The translations under genes were made by a program, and so were the position numbers. The notes below the pieces were generated by a model. That model did not search any database and was not told the DNA's origin. It saw nothing but the letters and a program-made list of their open reading frames with translations. A stretch of 64,000 nt of DNA from Actinosynnema sp040640215 (lineage in GTDB: Bacteria > Actinomycetota > Actinomycetes > Mycobacteriales > Pseudonocardiaceae), in the NCBI RefSeq assembly GCF_040640215.1, contig NZ_JBFABG010000001.1:186001-250000 (forward strand), given 5' to 3'. Shown in pieces: positions 33,218 through 41,975 of this stretch (position 1 is its first letter; every line of letters begins with the position of its first letter).

Positions 33218-35608
33218 TCAGCCGAGGATCTGGCGGAGCTGGTCGAGCAGCTCGGCCCGGCTGGTGCAGCCCAGGCGCTGCCGGATTCGCGCCACGTGGT
33301 GCTCGACGGTCTTGGCCGAGATGAACAGCCGGTCGCCGACCTGCCGGTAGGTCGACCCGCCGATCACCAGCTCGGCCACCTGGCGCTCGCGGTCGCTGAG
33401 CTTGCCCGCGTCACCGAGCCTGCCGGTCTCGACGGGCTCGGCGGCCGGTTCGGCGGGCTTGCGCGTCGCACCGGCCGGGCGGCCCTGCAACAGCCGCGCG
33501 CAGTCCAGCAGGCGCACCATGGCCTGCCGGTCGGAGGTCCTTATCGCCGCCTGGCCGGCCAGGCGCGCGGCGTCCCACCACTGGCCGACGGCGTGCAGGC
33601 CGCGAGCCGCGCTCTCCACCCGGTCCGCGTCGACCTTGCCCGCGAGCACGTCCAGCCAGCTCTCCGCGGCCGTCGACACGAGGGCGCTGTACCGGCCGCT
33701 GGGCGCGCACGCGGCCAGCGCCGCCGCGTGCTCCTCGGCGGCCGACGTCTCCTCGGCGATGATCGCCGCGTGCAGCAGGCTCCAGTGCAGCGGCACCGCC
33801 CACAGCGGCGGATCTCCCAGCCGCCGCACCAGGTCCCGGGCCGCGCCCAGGTGCGGCGTGAGCCGGTGCTGGTCGCGCAGCCGGGCCGCCGCGGCGGCGA
33901 ACTCGCCCAGCGGCAGGAACGTGTAGAGGTCCACCGGGTGCCGCAGCACCGCTTCGCAAGCCTGCTCCCAGGTCCGCTTCAACGTCGCCAGGTCGCTGGT
34001 GCGCCGGGCGACGCCGACCTCCAGGGCCACCGCGAAGATCCAGTCCCGGGGTTCCAGCGGCCGGCCCGCCCTGCGCAGCGAGATCAGGGTTTCCCTGGCC
34101 TGCACCAGGTTCCCCCGGACCATCGCGATCCACGCCCGCAGCAGCCCGTGCCGGACGGTCATCAGCGTGCCGCCCAACGACGTGGCCAGCGCCCGGTCCA
34201 GCACCGACTCGGCCACCGCGAGCTCACCGCTGTGCAGCGCCACCAGCCCGGCCAGCGCGGCGGGCGTGTCCGGCAGCAGCACCGCCCGGCCGGCCGGTTC
34301 CAGCAGGCCGACCGCGCGGACCAGGGTGGACAGCGCGGTGGTCGGCGTGTCGCCGATCGACTCCAGGACCCCGTGCGCCATCAGCGACGCGCCGCCGTCG
34401 AGCAGGGTGGGCGGCGCGACCGGCAGCGGCCCGGCCGGCACCCGCCCGGTGCCGACCTGGCCGACCACCGCGAACGCCGTGGACGTGGCGCTGGGCGACC
34501 AGCGGTGCAGCTCGGTGCTGCGGGCGAGCTGGCCCCGGTGCGCCAGCGCGATCGCGGCGACCTCGGCCGCCGCGCCCCGGTGCGCCCGGTCCCCGGCCGA
34601 GAGCACCCGGTCGGCCAGCCGCAGCGCGGCGTCCAGGTCACCGGACAGGGCCGACGCGGCGGCCTGCCGCACCGCCACCTCGTCGTCCGGCGTGCCGACC
34701 GCGGCGAGCAGCCGGGCGGACAGCGCCGGGTCGGTGGGCAGCGCTTCCCTGGCCGCCGCCTGGAAGGCCTCGGCCGCGGCGGGTCCGCCGACGCCGGTGC
34801 CGAGCAGCGGTCGCACCAGGTGCAGCACCGGACCGCCGGACCGCATCTCCAGCTCGGCCAGCCGCTGCCGCACGGCGATCCGCCGGTCGGTGCGGCTCAG
34901 CGCCGCCACGGCGGTCCGCGCGATCGGCAGCAGCGTGCCGTCCGGGGCGAGCAGCCCGGTGGCCCGGCCCGCCTCGATCACCTCGCCCACGGCGTCGGAG
35001 TCCTTGTCCAGCAACGCTCCCAGCAGGTCGAGCCGGAGCGCCGCACCGGCCTCGGCGGCGAGCAGGAACTTCTGCACGGCCGGTTCCAGCCAGTCCAGGT
35101 CGGCCCGGAACGACGCGATCACCTCGGCCGGCACCTCGGCGGTGGTCACCCCGGCCAGCCGGGCCACGAACCGGGGCACCCCGCCGGTCTGCCGGTGCAC
35201 GAAGTCCGCCAGCCCGCGCCCGGCGGCGGGCAGCACGGCCCGCACCTGCTCGCGGGTGAACGCCGCGGGCATCAGCGGCGGGCGCACCCGGCCGAGCGCC
35301 TCGGCCAGCGCCGCCAGCGCCCGCGACCGGGGCCACGGCCGGTAGGCGACGACGACCCGGGCGTCCCCCCGCTCGACGAGGGCCCGGAGGGACCCCAGCT
35401 CCGCGTCGCCGAGCAGGTGGGCGTCGTCCACGATCGTGGCCGCCACCCCCGCCTCCCGGTAGGCCCGCTCGACCTCCCGCAGCACGGTGGTCTTCCCGTA
35501 CCCGCCGGGCGCGAGCACGCCCAGCCGGAGCACGGCGTCGGGTGCGGCGGCGATCTCCGCCGGCACCCGGCCGGCCGGGTCGGACAGCAGCGGGCGTTCG
35601 GTGGTCAT
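33218..35608 (-). CDS. iniR: IniR-like ATPase and LuxR-family regulator of the iniBAC-type locus
   Basis: A 796-residue STAND/MalT-like regulator. An N-terminal P-loop (LGVLAPGGYGKTTVLREVER, about residues 28-47) and Walker B (ATIVDDAHLLGD) are followed by a long Ala/Leu-rich helical repeat region. A C-terminal LuxR HTH reads LSDRERQVAELVIGGSTYRQV, then SAKTVEHHVARIRQRLGC. This architecture and the neighbouring iniB-iniA-iniC-type genes match mycobacterial IniR, an activator of the cell-wall-stress-induced iniBAC operon. The ATG at 35608 lies eight bases after the Hsp70-like stop. Identity is by context plus architecture. Confidence 0.85.
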   Translation of the reverse strand: MTTERPLLSDPAGRVPAEIAAAPDAVLRLGVLAPGGYGKTTVLREVERAYREAGVAATIVDDAHLLGDAELGSLRALVERGDARVVVAYRPWPRSRALAALAEALGRVRPPLMPAAFTREQVRAVLPAAGRGLADFVHRQTGGVPRFVARLAGVTTAEVPAEVIASFRADLDWLEPAVQKFLLAAEAGAALRLDLLGALLDKDSDAVGEVIEAGRATGLLAPDGTLLPIARTAVAALSRTDRRIAVRQRLAELEMRSGGPVLHLVRPLLGTGVGGPAAAEAFQAAAREALPTDPALSARLLAAVGTPDDEVAVRQAAASALSGDLDAALRLADRVLSAGDRAHRGAAAEVAAIALAHRGQLARSTELHRWSPSATSTAFAVVGQVGTGRVPAGPLPVAPPTLLDGGASLMAHGVLESIGDTPTTALSTLVRAVGLLEPAGRAVLLPDTPAALAGLVALHSGELAVAESVLDRALATSLGGTLMTVRHGLLRAWIAMVRGNLVQARETLISLRRAGRPLEPRDWIFAVALEVGVARRTSDLATLKRTWEQACEAVLRHPVDLYTFLPLGEFAAAAARLRDQHRLTPHLGAARDLVRRLGDPPLWAVPLHWSLLHAAIIAEETSAAEEHAAALAACAPSGRYSALVSTAAESWLDVLAGKVDADRVESAARGLHAVGQWWDAARLAGQAAIRTSDRQAMVRLLDCARLLQGRPAGATRKPAEPAAEPVETGRLGDAGKLSDRERQVAELVIGGSTYRQVGDRLFISAKTVEHHVARIRQRLGCTSRAELLDQLRQILG

Positions 35609-35616
35609 GCGCGGGC

Positions 35617-36867
35617 TCAACGGCCGTCCTCGGCTGGGTCGCGGTCACGGGACCGCCCGGTGGCCGCCAGCCCGCGCACGACGCGCTTCACGGAGCGCCG
35701 TTCCGGCAGGTCCAGCGGCGTGATGTCGATCGGGGGGCGGGGCGGCGGGGCGGTGAACTCCTCGTCGGCGGGGGAGGTGGACCCGCCGACCGGGAAGCGC
35801 AGCAGCGGGTCGTCGTCGCGCACCAGCACCGACGTCTCGCTCGGCTCGGGCTCGTCCGGGCCGAGCAGCAGGTGCCGCCCGGCCAGCGCCGCGCCCTTGA
35901 CCGCCGACGTCTCCGGCGCGGCCTCGAACACCACCCGGCCGGGCAGCAGCGACGAGATGAGCGGGATGCGCGCACTGCCGCCGACCAGCGCGGTCACCTC
36001 CAGCGGGGTGCCGCCGACCACCCGCTCGAACACGGCCACGGCGTGCTCGACGTCCGGCCGGATCAGCTCCTCGAACCGGGCCCGGGTCAGCGGCACCTCC
36101 ACCACGCCGGACGGCAGGTGCACCGGGATGGCCGTCTCGACCGCGCCGGACAGCACCCGCTTGGCGGCCTCGCAGTCCCGGCGCAGCCGGGCGTGCAGAC
36201 CCCGGGTACGCGGGTCGTCCGGGTCGAGTTCGGTGAACGGCCGCCCGAGCACCGTGCGGACGTGCTCGAACACCAGGTCGTCGAAGTCCGCGCCGGCCGC
36301 CTGGTCCACCCCCTCGGTCCGGGCCACCAGGTCGAACGGGGGCCGCACCACGGCCGCGCCGAACGCGTGGCTGCCCAGGTCGAACACGCCGACCGGGCCG
36401 CGCCCGAAGGACGCGGCGGCGGCCAGCGGTTCGGCCAGCAGGGTGACGTCCGGCAGGCCGACCGCGTGCAGAGCGCGGTGCGCGAGACCCTTGGCGTGCG
36501 GGCCCCACCCCGCCGGGTGCGCCAGCACGATCCGCGCGGCGGGTTCACCCTCGCGGTCGGCGACCTGGCCGGCCACCCACATCACCAGCAGGGCGGTCAG
36601 CTCCTCGGCCGGGTACCGCTCGGAGCCGAGCGCGACCGGCACGTCGTCGCCGACCCGGCGGGCGAAACCGGTGGCCGTCCAGCGCGGGTCGCCCGGCTCG
36701 CCCACGGCGAACGCGCCGTCGGCGGTGAGCTGCAACGACGACGCGACCCCGCCGCCGGGCCCGCCGAGCCCGACGAGCTCGGGCTCGGCCCGCCCGGCCC
36801 CGCCGAGCCGGCACACGGCGGCGGCGGTGCGGGTGGTGCCCACGTCGACCCCGAGGACGTACGGCAA
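35617..36867 (-). CDS. Hsp70/DnaK-family ATPase-domain protein
   Basis: A 416-residue actin-fold ATPase with Hsp70 phosphate-1 (LGVDVGTTRTAAAV), phosphate-2 (VGVFDLGSHAFGAAVV) and adenosine motifs (ALVGGSARIPLISSLL). It lacks a substrate-binding domain: after about residue 330 there is only a Pro/Asp-rich low-complexity tail and a basic end. It is thus an Hsp70-like NTPase, not a chaperone of full length. The start is TTG, backed by GGAGGAGG seven bases upstream. It is followed after eight bases by iniR and is divergent from iniB, suggesting a role in wall-stress sensing. Mycobacterial ini loci as I know them lack this gene. Confidence 0.88.
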   Translation of the reverse strand: MPYVLGVDVGTTRTAAAVCRLGGAGRAEPELVGLGGPGGGVASSLQLTADGAFAVGEPGDPRWTATGFARRVGDDVPVALGSERYPAEELTALLVMWVAGQVADREGEPAARIVLAHPAGWGPHAKGLAHRALHAVGLPDVTLLAEPLAAAASFGRGPVGVFDLGSHAFGAAVVRPPFDLVARTEGVDQAAGADFDDLVFEHVRTVLGRPFTELDPDDPRTRGLHARLRRDCEAAKRVLSGAVETAIPVHLPSGVVEVPLTRARFEELIRPDVEHAVAVFERVVGGTPLEVTALVGGSARIPLISSLLPGRVVFEAAPETSAVKGAALAGRHLLLGPDEPEPSETSVLVRDDDPLLRFPVGGSTSPADEEFTAPPPRPPIDITPLDLPERRSVKRVVRGLAATGRSRDRDPAEDGR

Positions 36868-36943
36868 CTCGGAGCCTCCTCCACTCGACCGGTCGCGGTA
36901 ACGGGTCCCAGTACGTACACGGGGCTACCGAGGAGTCACAAGC

Positions 36944-37001
36944 AGATCCCCTAATCCCCTAGGGAGTGAACGAGAACCACACCATCGTGGTTGCGGGATC
37001 T
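36944..37001. promoter_or_regulatory. Nested inverted repeats in the hsp70/iniB divergent promoter
   Basis: AGATCCC (36944-36950) pairs with GGGATCT (36995-37001). Inside them AACCAC (36975-36980) pairs with GTGGTT (36987-36992). TAATCCCC occurs twice as a direct repeat (about 36953 and 37010). This lies between the TTG start at 36867 and iniB at 37118 and is the natural site for IniR control. Confidence 0.55.
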
Positions 37002-37117
37002 ACTGGGAGTAATCCCCGATGGCGGCACATCCCCCGCTCACTACCTTGATCGTCATGGCCGGACCCACCCCTGCCGGTCCTGCCCACCTCGACCGATTCG
37101 ACCAGGAGACACCCATC

Positions 37118-38032
37118 ATGGGCACCAGCCCCGCCACGCTGCACGACTTCGTCCTCGACCTGCTGGGCAACCCCGCCCGGTTGGCCGACTTCCAGGCCGA
37201 CGCCGAGGGGACCCTGGCCGACGCGGGCCTGGGCGACATCAGCGCCCTGGACGTGCAGGAGGTCCTGCCGCTGGTCCTCGACTACGTGCCCGCCGGGAGC
37301 CTGCCCGCCCTCGACGGCTCGGTGCTCAACGACCTCCCGCTGGACGCGGTGGACGCCCCCGGTGCCATCGGCCAGCTCCAGGCCGTCACCCAGCAGCTCT
37401 CCTTCGCCGGCGTGTCCGGCACGTCCGACGTGAACCTGGCGGCGGCGGGCGCGCTGAGCGCCGACGCCAACGGCCTGGAGATCTTCGGCGGCCTCGCCGG
37501 CTGGGGCCTGGTCGACACCGTCGCCTCCGCCGACGCGTCCGTGGCGGGTGACTTCTCGGCGGTCGGCGACGTGGCGCACACCCTGGACGACGCGCTGCCC
37601 ACCACCCCGGTCAGCGACCTGGCCGGCACGACGTCCGGTTCCCTCGACCTCGCCCAGGCGGGCGGGGTCACCGGCGCGCTGCCCGGCGCGGACGGCCTGA
37701 CCAGCCCGGTGTTCGGCACGGTCGACTCGCTCACCGGCGTGGTCGACGGCGTGACCGGCGGCCTCGCCGGCGACCTGACCCACGGCGCGCTCGACGTCGG
37801 CCACCTGGGCAACACCCTGAACGTGGACGGCCTGGGCGCGCTGCCCGAGCGCGAGCTGGGCCCGGAGACCGTGGTCGACACGGTCGAGGACTCGGCGGGC
37901 CGGCTGTCGCACGGCACGGGCGTGAGCGACATCACCGACCACGTGGGCGCGATCGACGTGCCGCTGCTGGGCGCGGGCCTCGACGACGTGCCGCTCCTCG
38001 GTGGTGGCGACATCAGCGACTCCCTGTTCTAG
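37118..38032 (+). CDS. iniB: IniB-like Ala/Gly/Asp-rich protein
   Basis: A 304-residue protein. A compact N-terminal IniB domain (TLHDFVLDLLGNPARLADFQ, residues about 7-26, continuing to residue 60) is followed by about 240 residues rich in Ala, Gly, Asp, Leu and Val with no Cys. The latter contain loose repeats such as VDTVASADASVAGDFSAVGD and LTGVVDGVTGGLAGDL. No signal peptide is apparent, yet the composition resembles mycobacterial IniB, thought to be cell-envelope associated. AGGAGA lies nine bases before the ATG. A strong hairpin separates it from iniA, so it is likely expressed above the GTPases. Confidence 0.87.
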   Translation: MGTSPATLHDFVLDLLGNPARLADFQADAEGTLADAGLGDISALDVQEVLPLVLDYVPAGSLPALDGSVLNDLPLDAVDAPGAIGQLQAVTQQLSFAGVSGTSDVNLAAAGALSADANGLEIFGGLAGWGLVDTVASADASVAGDFSAVGDVAHTLDDALPTTPVSDLAGTTSGSLDLAQAGGVTGALPGADGLTSPVFGTVDSLTGVVDGVTGGLAGDLTHGALDVGHLGNTLNVDGLGALPERELGPETVVDTVEDSAGRLSHGTGVSDITDHVGAIDVPLLGAGLDDVPLLGGGDISDSLF

Positions 38033-38115
38033 ACCGCTGCCGATCGGCGCGGTCCGCGGGAGCGGTTGTGCCCGACCCCGGTCCCGGGGGCCTGCGGGCC
38101 GGGTCGGGCGTGGCG

Positions 38116-38158
38116 AGAGGGCCGGTGCCGTCCGAATGGACAGCACCGGCCCTCTTTC
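38116..38158 (+). terminator. Hairpin between iniB and iniA (attenuator or partial terminator)
   Basis: Perfect 13-bp arms (38116-38128 and 38143-38155) hold a 14-nt tip that can itself pair TCC with GGA; TTC follows. It ends only 40 bp before iniA, so either iniA has its own promoter or read-through sets its level. Confidence 0.8.
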
Positions 38159-38194
38159 ACCTCACCGAGTGAATACAGCAGACTCTTCCGGGTG

Positions 38195-39982
38195 ATGTCC
38201 GCACCCTGGCTCGACGTGCTCGACGACACGATCCGGTCCTGCGCCGCCCACAACCGGCCCGACCTGGCCGAACGGCTGCGCGAGACGCGGAGCCGGCGGC
38301 TCGACCCCAAGCTGCGGGTGCTCGTCCTCGGCGAGCCCAGGCAGGGCAAGAGCCAACTGGTCAACGCGATGGTCAACGCGCCGGTGTGCGCGGTCGGCGA
38401 CGACGTGACCACCGCCGTGCCGACGTTCGTGCAGCACGCCGAAACCCCCCACGCCGCCCTGGTCCGCACCCTGGCGAACACGCCCACCGAGCGCATCCCG
38501 GTGCCGCTCGACCAGCTCGCCGACCAGGTCAGCGCGGGCCGCACCGGCGAACTGCTCAGGGCCGAGGTCGGCATCCCGCGAGCCCTGCTCACGTCCGGCC
38601 TGGTGCTGATCGACACGCCGGGCGTCGGCGACCTGCGCCCCGCGCACACCGCCAGCACGTTCGCCGCGCTGCTCCAGGCCGACGCCGTGCTGATGGTCTC
38701 CGACGCCACCGCCGAGCTCACCGCGTCCGAGATCGAGCTCCTCAAGCAGGTCATGGCGTCGTGCCCGAACGTCACCGTGGTGCTGACCAAGATCGACATC
38801 GCGGCGCAGTGGCGGCGCGTGGTCGAGCGCAACCGGGCCCACCTGGCCCGCGCGGGCGTGGCGGCCAAGCTGATCCCGGTGTCCGCCGCGCTCCGGCTGC
38901 GCGCCGCGAAGACCGGCGACAAGGCGCTCAACGCCGAGTCCGGCTTCCCCGAGCTGCTGGCGTGCGTGCAGCAGGACATCGTCGCCGCCGCCGACGTGCT
39001 GGCCCGCCGCACGGTCGCGGTGACCGCCGCGTCCGCGATCAGGCAACTGGTCGCGCCGGTCCGCGAGGAGCTCACCGACCAGGGGCCGCAGACCACCATC
39101 GCCAAGCTGAACGAGGCCCAGCGGCGGATCGACGAGCTGCGCCGCCGGTCCGCGCGCTGGCAGACCGTGCTGTCCGACGAGATGGCCGACCTGGTGTCGG
39201 ACCTGGAGTACGACCTCCGCGACCGGACCCGGCGAATCCTGCGCGAGGTGGACAAGACCTTCGAGACGGCCGACCCGGCGCGCGGCTGGCCGGCGTTCGA
39301 GGACTGGCTGGAGGACAACCTCACCGAGGCCGCCGCGACCAACTTCACCTGGCTGCTGGACCGGTCCGCGTGGGTCGCCGAGAAGGTCGCGCGCAGCTTC
39401 CCGGTGCACCTGGACGACCTGCGGCCGGACTCGGTGCTCCCGGCCGACGTGCTGGAGCGGGTGTCCAAGATGGACAAACCGGTGATCGAGCGGTTCAGCG
39501 TGGGCCAGAAGCTGTTCACCGGCCTGCGCGGCTCGTACGGCGGGGTGCTGATGTTCGGCCTGGTGACCAGCCTCGCCGGGATGCCGCTGATCAACGTGAT
39601 CTCGCTGGGCGCGGGCGCGCTGTTCGGCGGCAAGTCCATCATGGACGAGAGCGACCAGCGGCTCAAGCGCAGGCAGGCCGCCGCCCGGACCGCCGCGCAA
39701 CGGCACGTGGACGACTTCTTCATCAAGTTCAACAAGGACTTCCGGGACGCCGCCCGCACCATCCAGCGCGGCCTGCGCGGCCACTTCAGCACCCTCGCCG
39801 ACGACCTCCAGGAGACCCTGCTCGAATCGGCCCGCAGCGCGCGCCGCGCCGTGCAGGACGACGCCACCGAGCGGGAGCGCCGGGCCCGCGAGGCCAAGCG
39901 CGAGCTCGACCGGCTCGTCCAGCTCTACCAGCGGGTCCAGGCGATCGCGGGCAGCGCGCCGCCGCTGGGGATCAGCGCGTGA
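38195..39982 (+). CDS. iniA: IniA-like dynamin-family GTPase
   Basis: A 595-residue bacterial dynamin-like protein. The GTPase domain has G1 VLGEPRQGKSQLVNA (about residue 46), G2 Thr in DDVTTAVPT, G3 VLIDTPGVGDL (about 138) and G4 VVLTKID (about 197). A helical stalk follows. The hydrophobic tip YGGVLMFGLVTSLAGMPLIN, through GAGALFGG, fits the membrane-inserting paddle seen in IniA. The C-terminus is a long charged helix returning to the neck. IniA bends or fuses membranes in mycobacteria under wall-drug stress; the same is inferred here. The ATG at 38195 is preceded by an in-frame GTG. Its stop overlaps the iniC start (GTGA). Confidence 0.92.
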   Translation: MSAPWLDVLDDTIRSCAAHNRPDLAERLRETRSRRLDPKLRVLVLGEPRQGKSQLVNAMVNAPVCAVGDDVTTAVPTFVQHAETPHAALVRTLANTPTERIPVPLDQLADQVSAGRTGELLRAEVGIPRALLTSGLVLIDTPGVGDLRPAHTASTFAALLQADAVLMVSDATAELTASEIELLKQVMASCPNVTVVLTKIDIAAQWRRVVERNRAHLARAGVAAKLIPVSAALRLRAAKTGDKALNAESGFPELLACVQQDIVAAADVLARRTVAVTAASAIRQLVAPVREELTDQGPQTTIAKLNEAQRRIDELRRRSARWQTVLSDEMADLVSDLEYDLRDRTRRILREVDKTFETADPARGWPAFEDWLEDNLTEAAATNFTWLLDRSAWVAEKVARSFPVHLDDLRPDSVLPADVLERVSKMDKPVIERFSVGQKLFTGLRGSYGGVLMFGLVTSLAGMPLINVISLGAGALFGGKSIMDESDQRLKRRQAAARTAAQRHVDDFFIKFNKDFRDAARTIQRGLRGHFSTLADDLQETLLESARSARRAVQDDATERERRAREAKRELDRLVQLYQRVQAIAGSAPPLGISA

Positions 39983-41349
39983 CGCTCGCCGACGAGGTCT
40001 GGGCGCTGCTGGAGGAGGCGTTGGCGGTCTACCGGGACAGCCCGCGCGCCGTGGCGTGGCTGCGCGGCCACCAGGCGCGGTTCGCCGAACCGGTCCGGGT
40101 GGCGGTGGCGGGCGCGCCGCGCGCCGGCAAGTCGACCGTGGCGAACGCGCTGATCGGCGAGGAGTTCGTGCCCACCGGCACGTTCACCTGGTACCGGGAC
40201 GGCGGGCGACCGCGCGCCTCGGTCGGACCGCACGAGGTGCCGATCGCCCGCCGGGACGGCCGCGCGTTCGTGGACGCGGGCGAGGCCGACCGGGTCGACG
40301 TGGAGTGGCCGTCCCGGTCGCTGCGCGAGCTGACGCTGATCGACACGCCGGCGGGCGCGCCGGTCGAGCAGGTGTACGGCGAAGCGGACGCGGTGCTGTA
40401 CCTGACCCGGCACGTGCACAGCACGGACCTGCGCTACCTGCGGACCGCGCACGACCACCCGGTGGCGCGGGCCGCGCCGGTGAACACGGTGCTGGTGCTG
40501 GCCCGCGCCGACGAGATCGGCGGCGGCCGGATCGACGCGCTGTCCTCGGCCAAGCAGATCGCCCGCCGCTACCGGCGCGAGGCACAGGTGAAACCGCTGT
40601 GCCAGAACGTGATCGCGGTAGCCGGCCTGCTCGCCGTGGCGGCCCGCACGCTGCGCCCGGACGAGTTCGCCGCGCTGGCGTCCCTGGCGTCGCTGGCCCG
40701 CACCGAGCTGGACGACCACCTGCTGTCGGCGGACAGGTTCGTCGGCGAGGACTTCCCGGTGCGGCTGGACCCGGCGGTCCGGCGCGGGCTGGTGGACCGG
40801 TTCGGCATCTTCGGCGTGCGCCTCACGACCACGCTGATCCGCCAGGGTTTCGACACCCAGGTGAGGTTGACCGGGCAACTGGTGCAGCGCAGCGGGCTGG
40901 GCGAGCTGCGCGAGTCGATCGGGGCGTACTTCGGCGAGCGGCAGGACGTGCTGAAGTCGCGATCCGCGCTGCTGGGGCTGGACGTGGTGCTGCGCAACGA
41001 ACCCCGGCCGGGGTCGGCCGGGTTGGCGGCGGGCGTGGAGCGGGTCCTGGCTTCGGCCCACGACTTCCGCGAGCTGCGGTTGCTCGCGGCGTTGCAGAGC
41101 GGGCGGGCCACGCTGCCCGGTGAGCTGGCCGGCGAGGCGACCCGGCTGGTGGGCGGGCTGGGGACGACCGTGCCGGCGCGCTTGGGCGTGGAGTACCAGC
41201 CCACGGACGCGGAGCTGCGGCAGGAGGTGCTGGAGACGGTGGGGCGGTGGCGGGAGCAGGCGGCGAATCCCGCGTACGACCAGACCCAGCGCCGAGCGGC
41301 GGCCGTGGTCGTCCGTAGCTGCGAAGCGATGCTCGTCGGGTTGGGTTGA
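39979..41349 (+). CDS. iniC: IniC-like dynamin-family GTPase
   Basis: A 456-residue shorter dynamin-like GTPase paired with IniA. G1 is VAVAGAPRAGKSTVANALIG (about residue 44), G3 is LTLIDTPAGAPVEQV and G4-like is VLVLARADEIGG. A helical C-terminal half follows (ALLGLDVVLRNEPRPG, VERVLASAHDFRELRLLAAL). It lacks a clear hydrophobic paddle, unlike IniA. The GTG at 39979 overlaps the iniA stop, so equimolar production and a heteromeric complex are plausible. Confidence 0.92.
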   Translation: MTLADEVWALLEEALAVYRDSPRAVAWLRGHQARFAEPVRVAVAGAPRAGKSTVANALIGEEFVPTGTFTWYRDGGRPRASVGPHEVPIARRDGRAFVDAGEADRVDVEWPSRSLRELTLIDTPAGAPVEQVYGEADAVLYLTRHVHSTDLRYLRTAHDHPVARAAPVNTVLVLARADEIGGGRIDALSSAKQIARRYRREAQVKPLCQNVIAVAGLLAVAARTLRPDEFAALASLASLARTELDDHLLSADRFVGEDFPVRLDPAVRRGLVDRFGIFGVRLTTTLIRQGFDTQVRLTGQLVQRSGLGELRESIGAYFGERQDVLKSRSALLGLDVVLRNEPRPGSAGLAAGVERVLASAHDFRELRLLAALQSGRATLPGELAGEATRLVGGLGTTVPARLGVEYQPTDAELRQEVLETVGRWREQAANPAYDQTQRRAAAVVVRSCEAMLVGLG

Positions 41350-41475
41350 GCGCGGGGCGGGTGCGGTGCGCGGCGGGGCTGGGCGGTGCGGTGCGCGGTG
41401 GGGCGGGGAGAGCGGGCGCGAAGAGCGTCCTCGCCGGACGGGCAGACCGCCAAGGATGACAAGGGAGTTGGCGTC

Positions 41476-41608
41476 GTGCCATCCCCGTACGGCCTGGTCA
41501 AAGACAACCACAGGCGTCAAGGGGGTCTTGCCGGCGTCGGGGTTGGTGGTGCGGTCTATCCCCTTGACACCTGCGGTTCCCTGCGGGCAGGCCATACGGG
41601 GATGACAC
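41476..41608. repeat. 133-bp imperfect inverted-repeat element
   Basis: Arms of 49 bp (41476-41524 and 41560-41608) are inverted copies matching at 39 of 49 positions. The best blocks are CATCCCCGTA/GGCCTG at the outer end and GTCAAGGGG at the inner end, around a 35-bp centre. The element follows iniC by 126 bp. It encodes no plausible protein. It could be a MITE-like or REP-like unit, or an RNA that folds into a long hairpin. No second copy is seen in this window. Confidence 0.7.
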
Positions 41609-41975
41609 GCAGCCGGCGGGGGTGCGTTGCGCACGCGGTGCGGGGTGCCCGCGTCCAGGGGGAAGTAGCGCTCGTCCAGGGGGCTCCGGGTGCGGCCACC
41701 AGGTCGATCGGCTCTACCGCGATGGCGGCGACCTCCAGGTCCGGTGCGGTCACGGCGGCCTCCAGCGCCAGCGCCAGGTCGAGGCCACCGCTCCGCGCGT
41801 CCGCGATCCGTGGCGGAAGGCGCACACCGATTCCGGCGCGCCGGGCAGGCGGTCGAACAGCCGGGTGGCCAGGTGCCGCGCCAGCGCTTTGACCTGGCTC
41901 GTCATCGACGATACCGATCGGACTCATCGCGAGGGGTCGTTGAATTCGATGCCTCGGCTGTTGGAGGCTGAGCTC
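41609..41975. other. Stretch without an assignable gene upstream of the PhzF gene
   Basis: Minus-strand frames here have some coding feel (SGGLDLALALEAAVTAPDLE, then AAIAVEP) that might be the relic of an enzyme, but no complete gene or recognised family is supported. The end carries the GGAGG site of the PhzF gene. Confidence 0.35.

Noticed and set aside
37000..38146. Minus-strand frames opposite iniB
   Set aside because: They mirror the repetitive iniB codons. The plus-strand frame has the IniB N-terminal domain, ribosome site and correct context.
41476..41608. CRISPR array or tandem-repeat interpretation of the inverted element
   Set aside because: The two copies face opposite ways with one 35-bp centre. 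No further units or spacers exist, and no cas gene is in the window.
41609..41975. Minus-strand fragment resembling a maturation-protease end
   Set aside because: The similarity is weak, no start or catalytic motif is visible, and the span is short, so no gene is reported.
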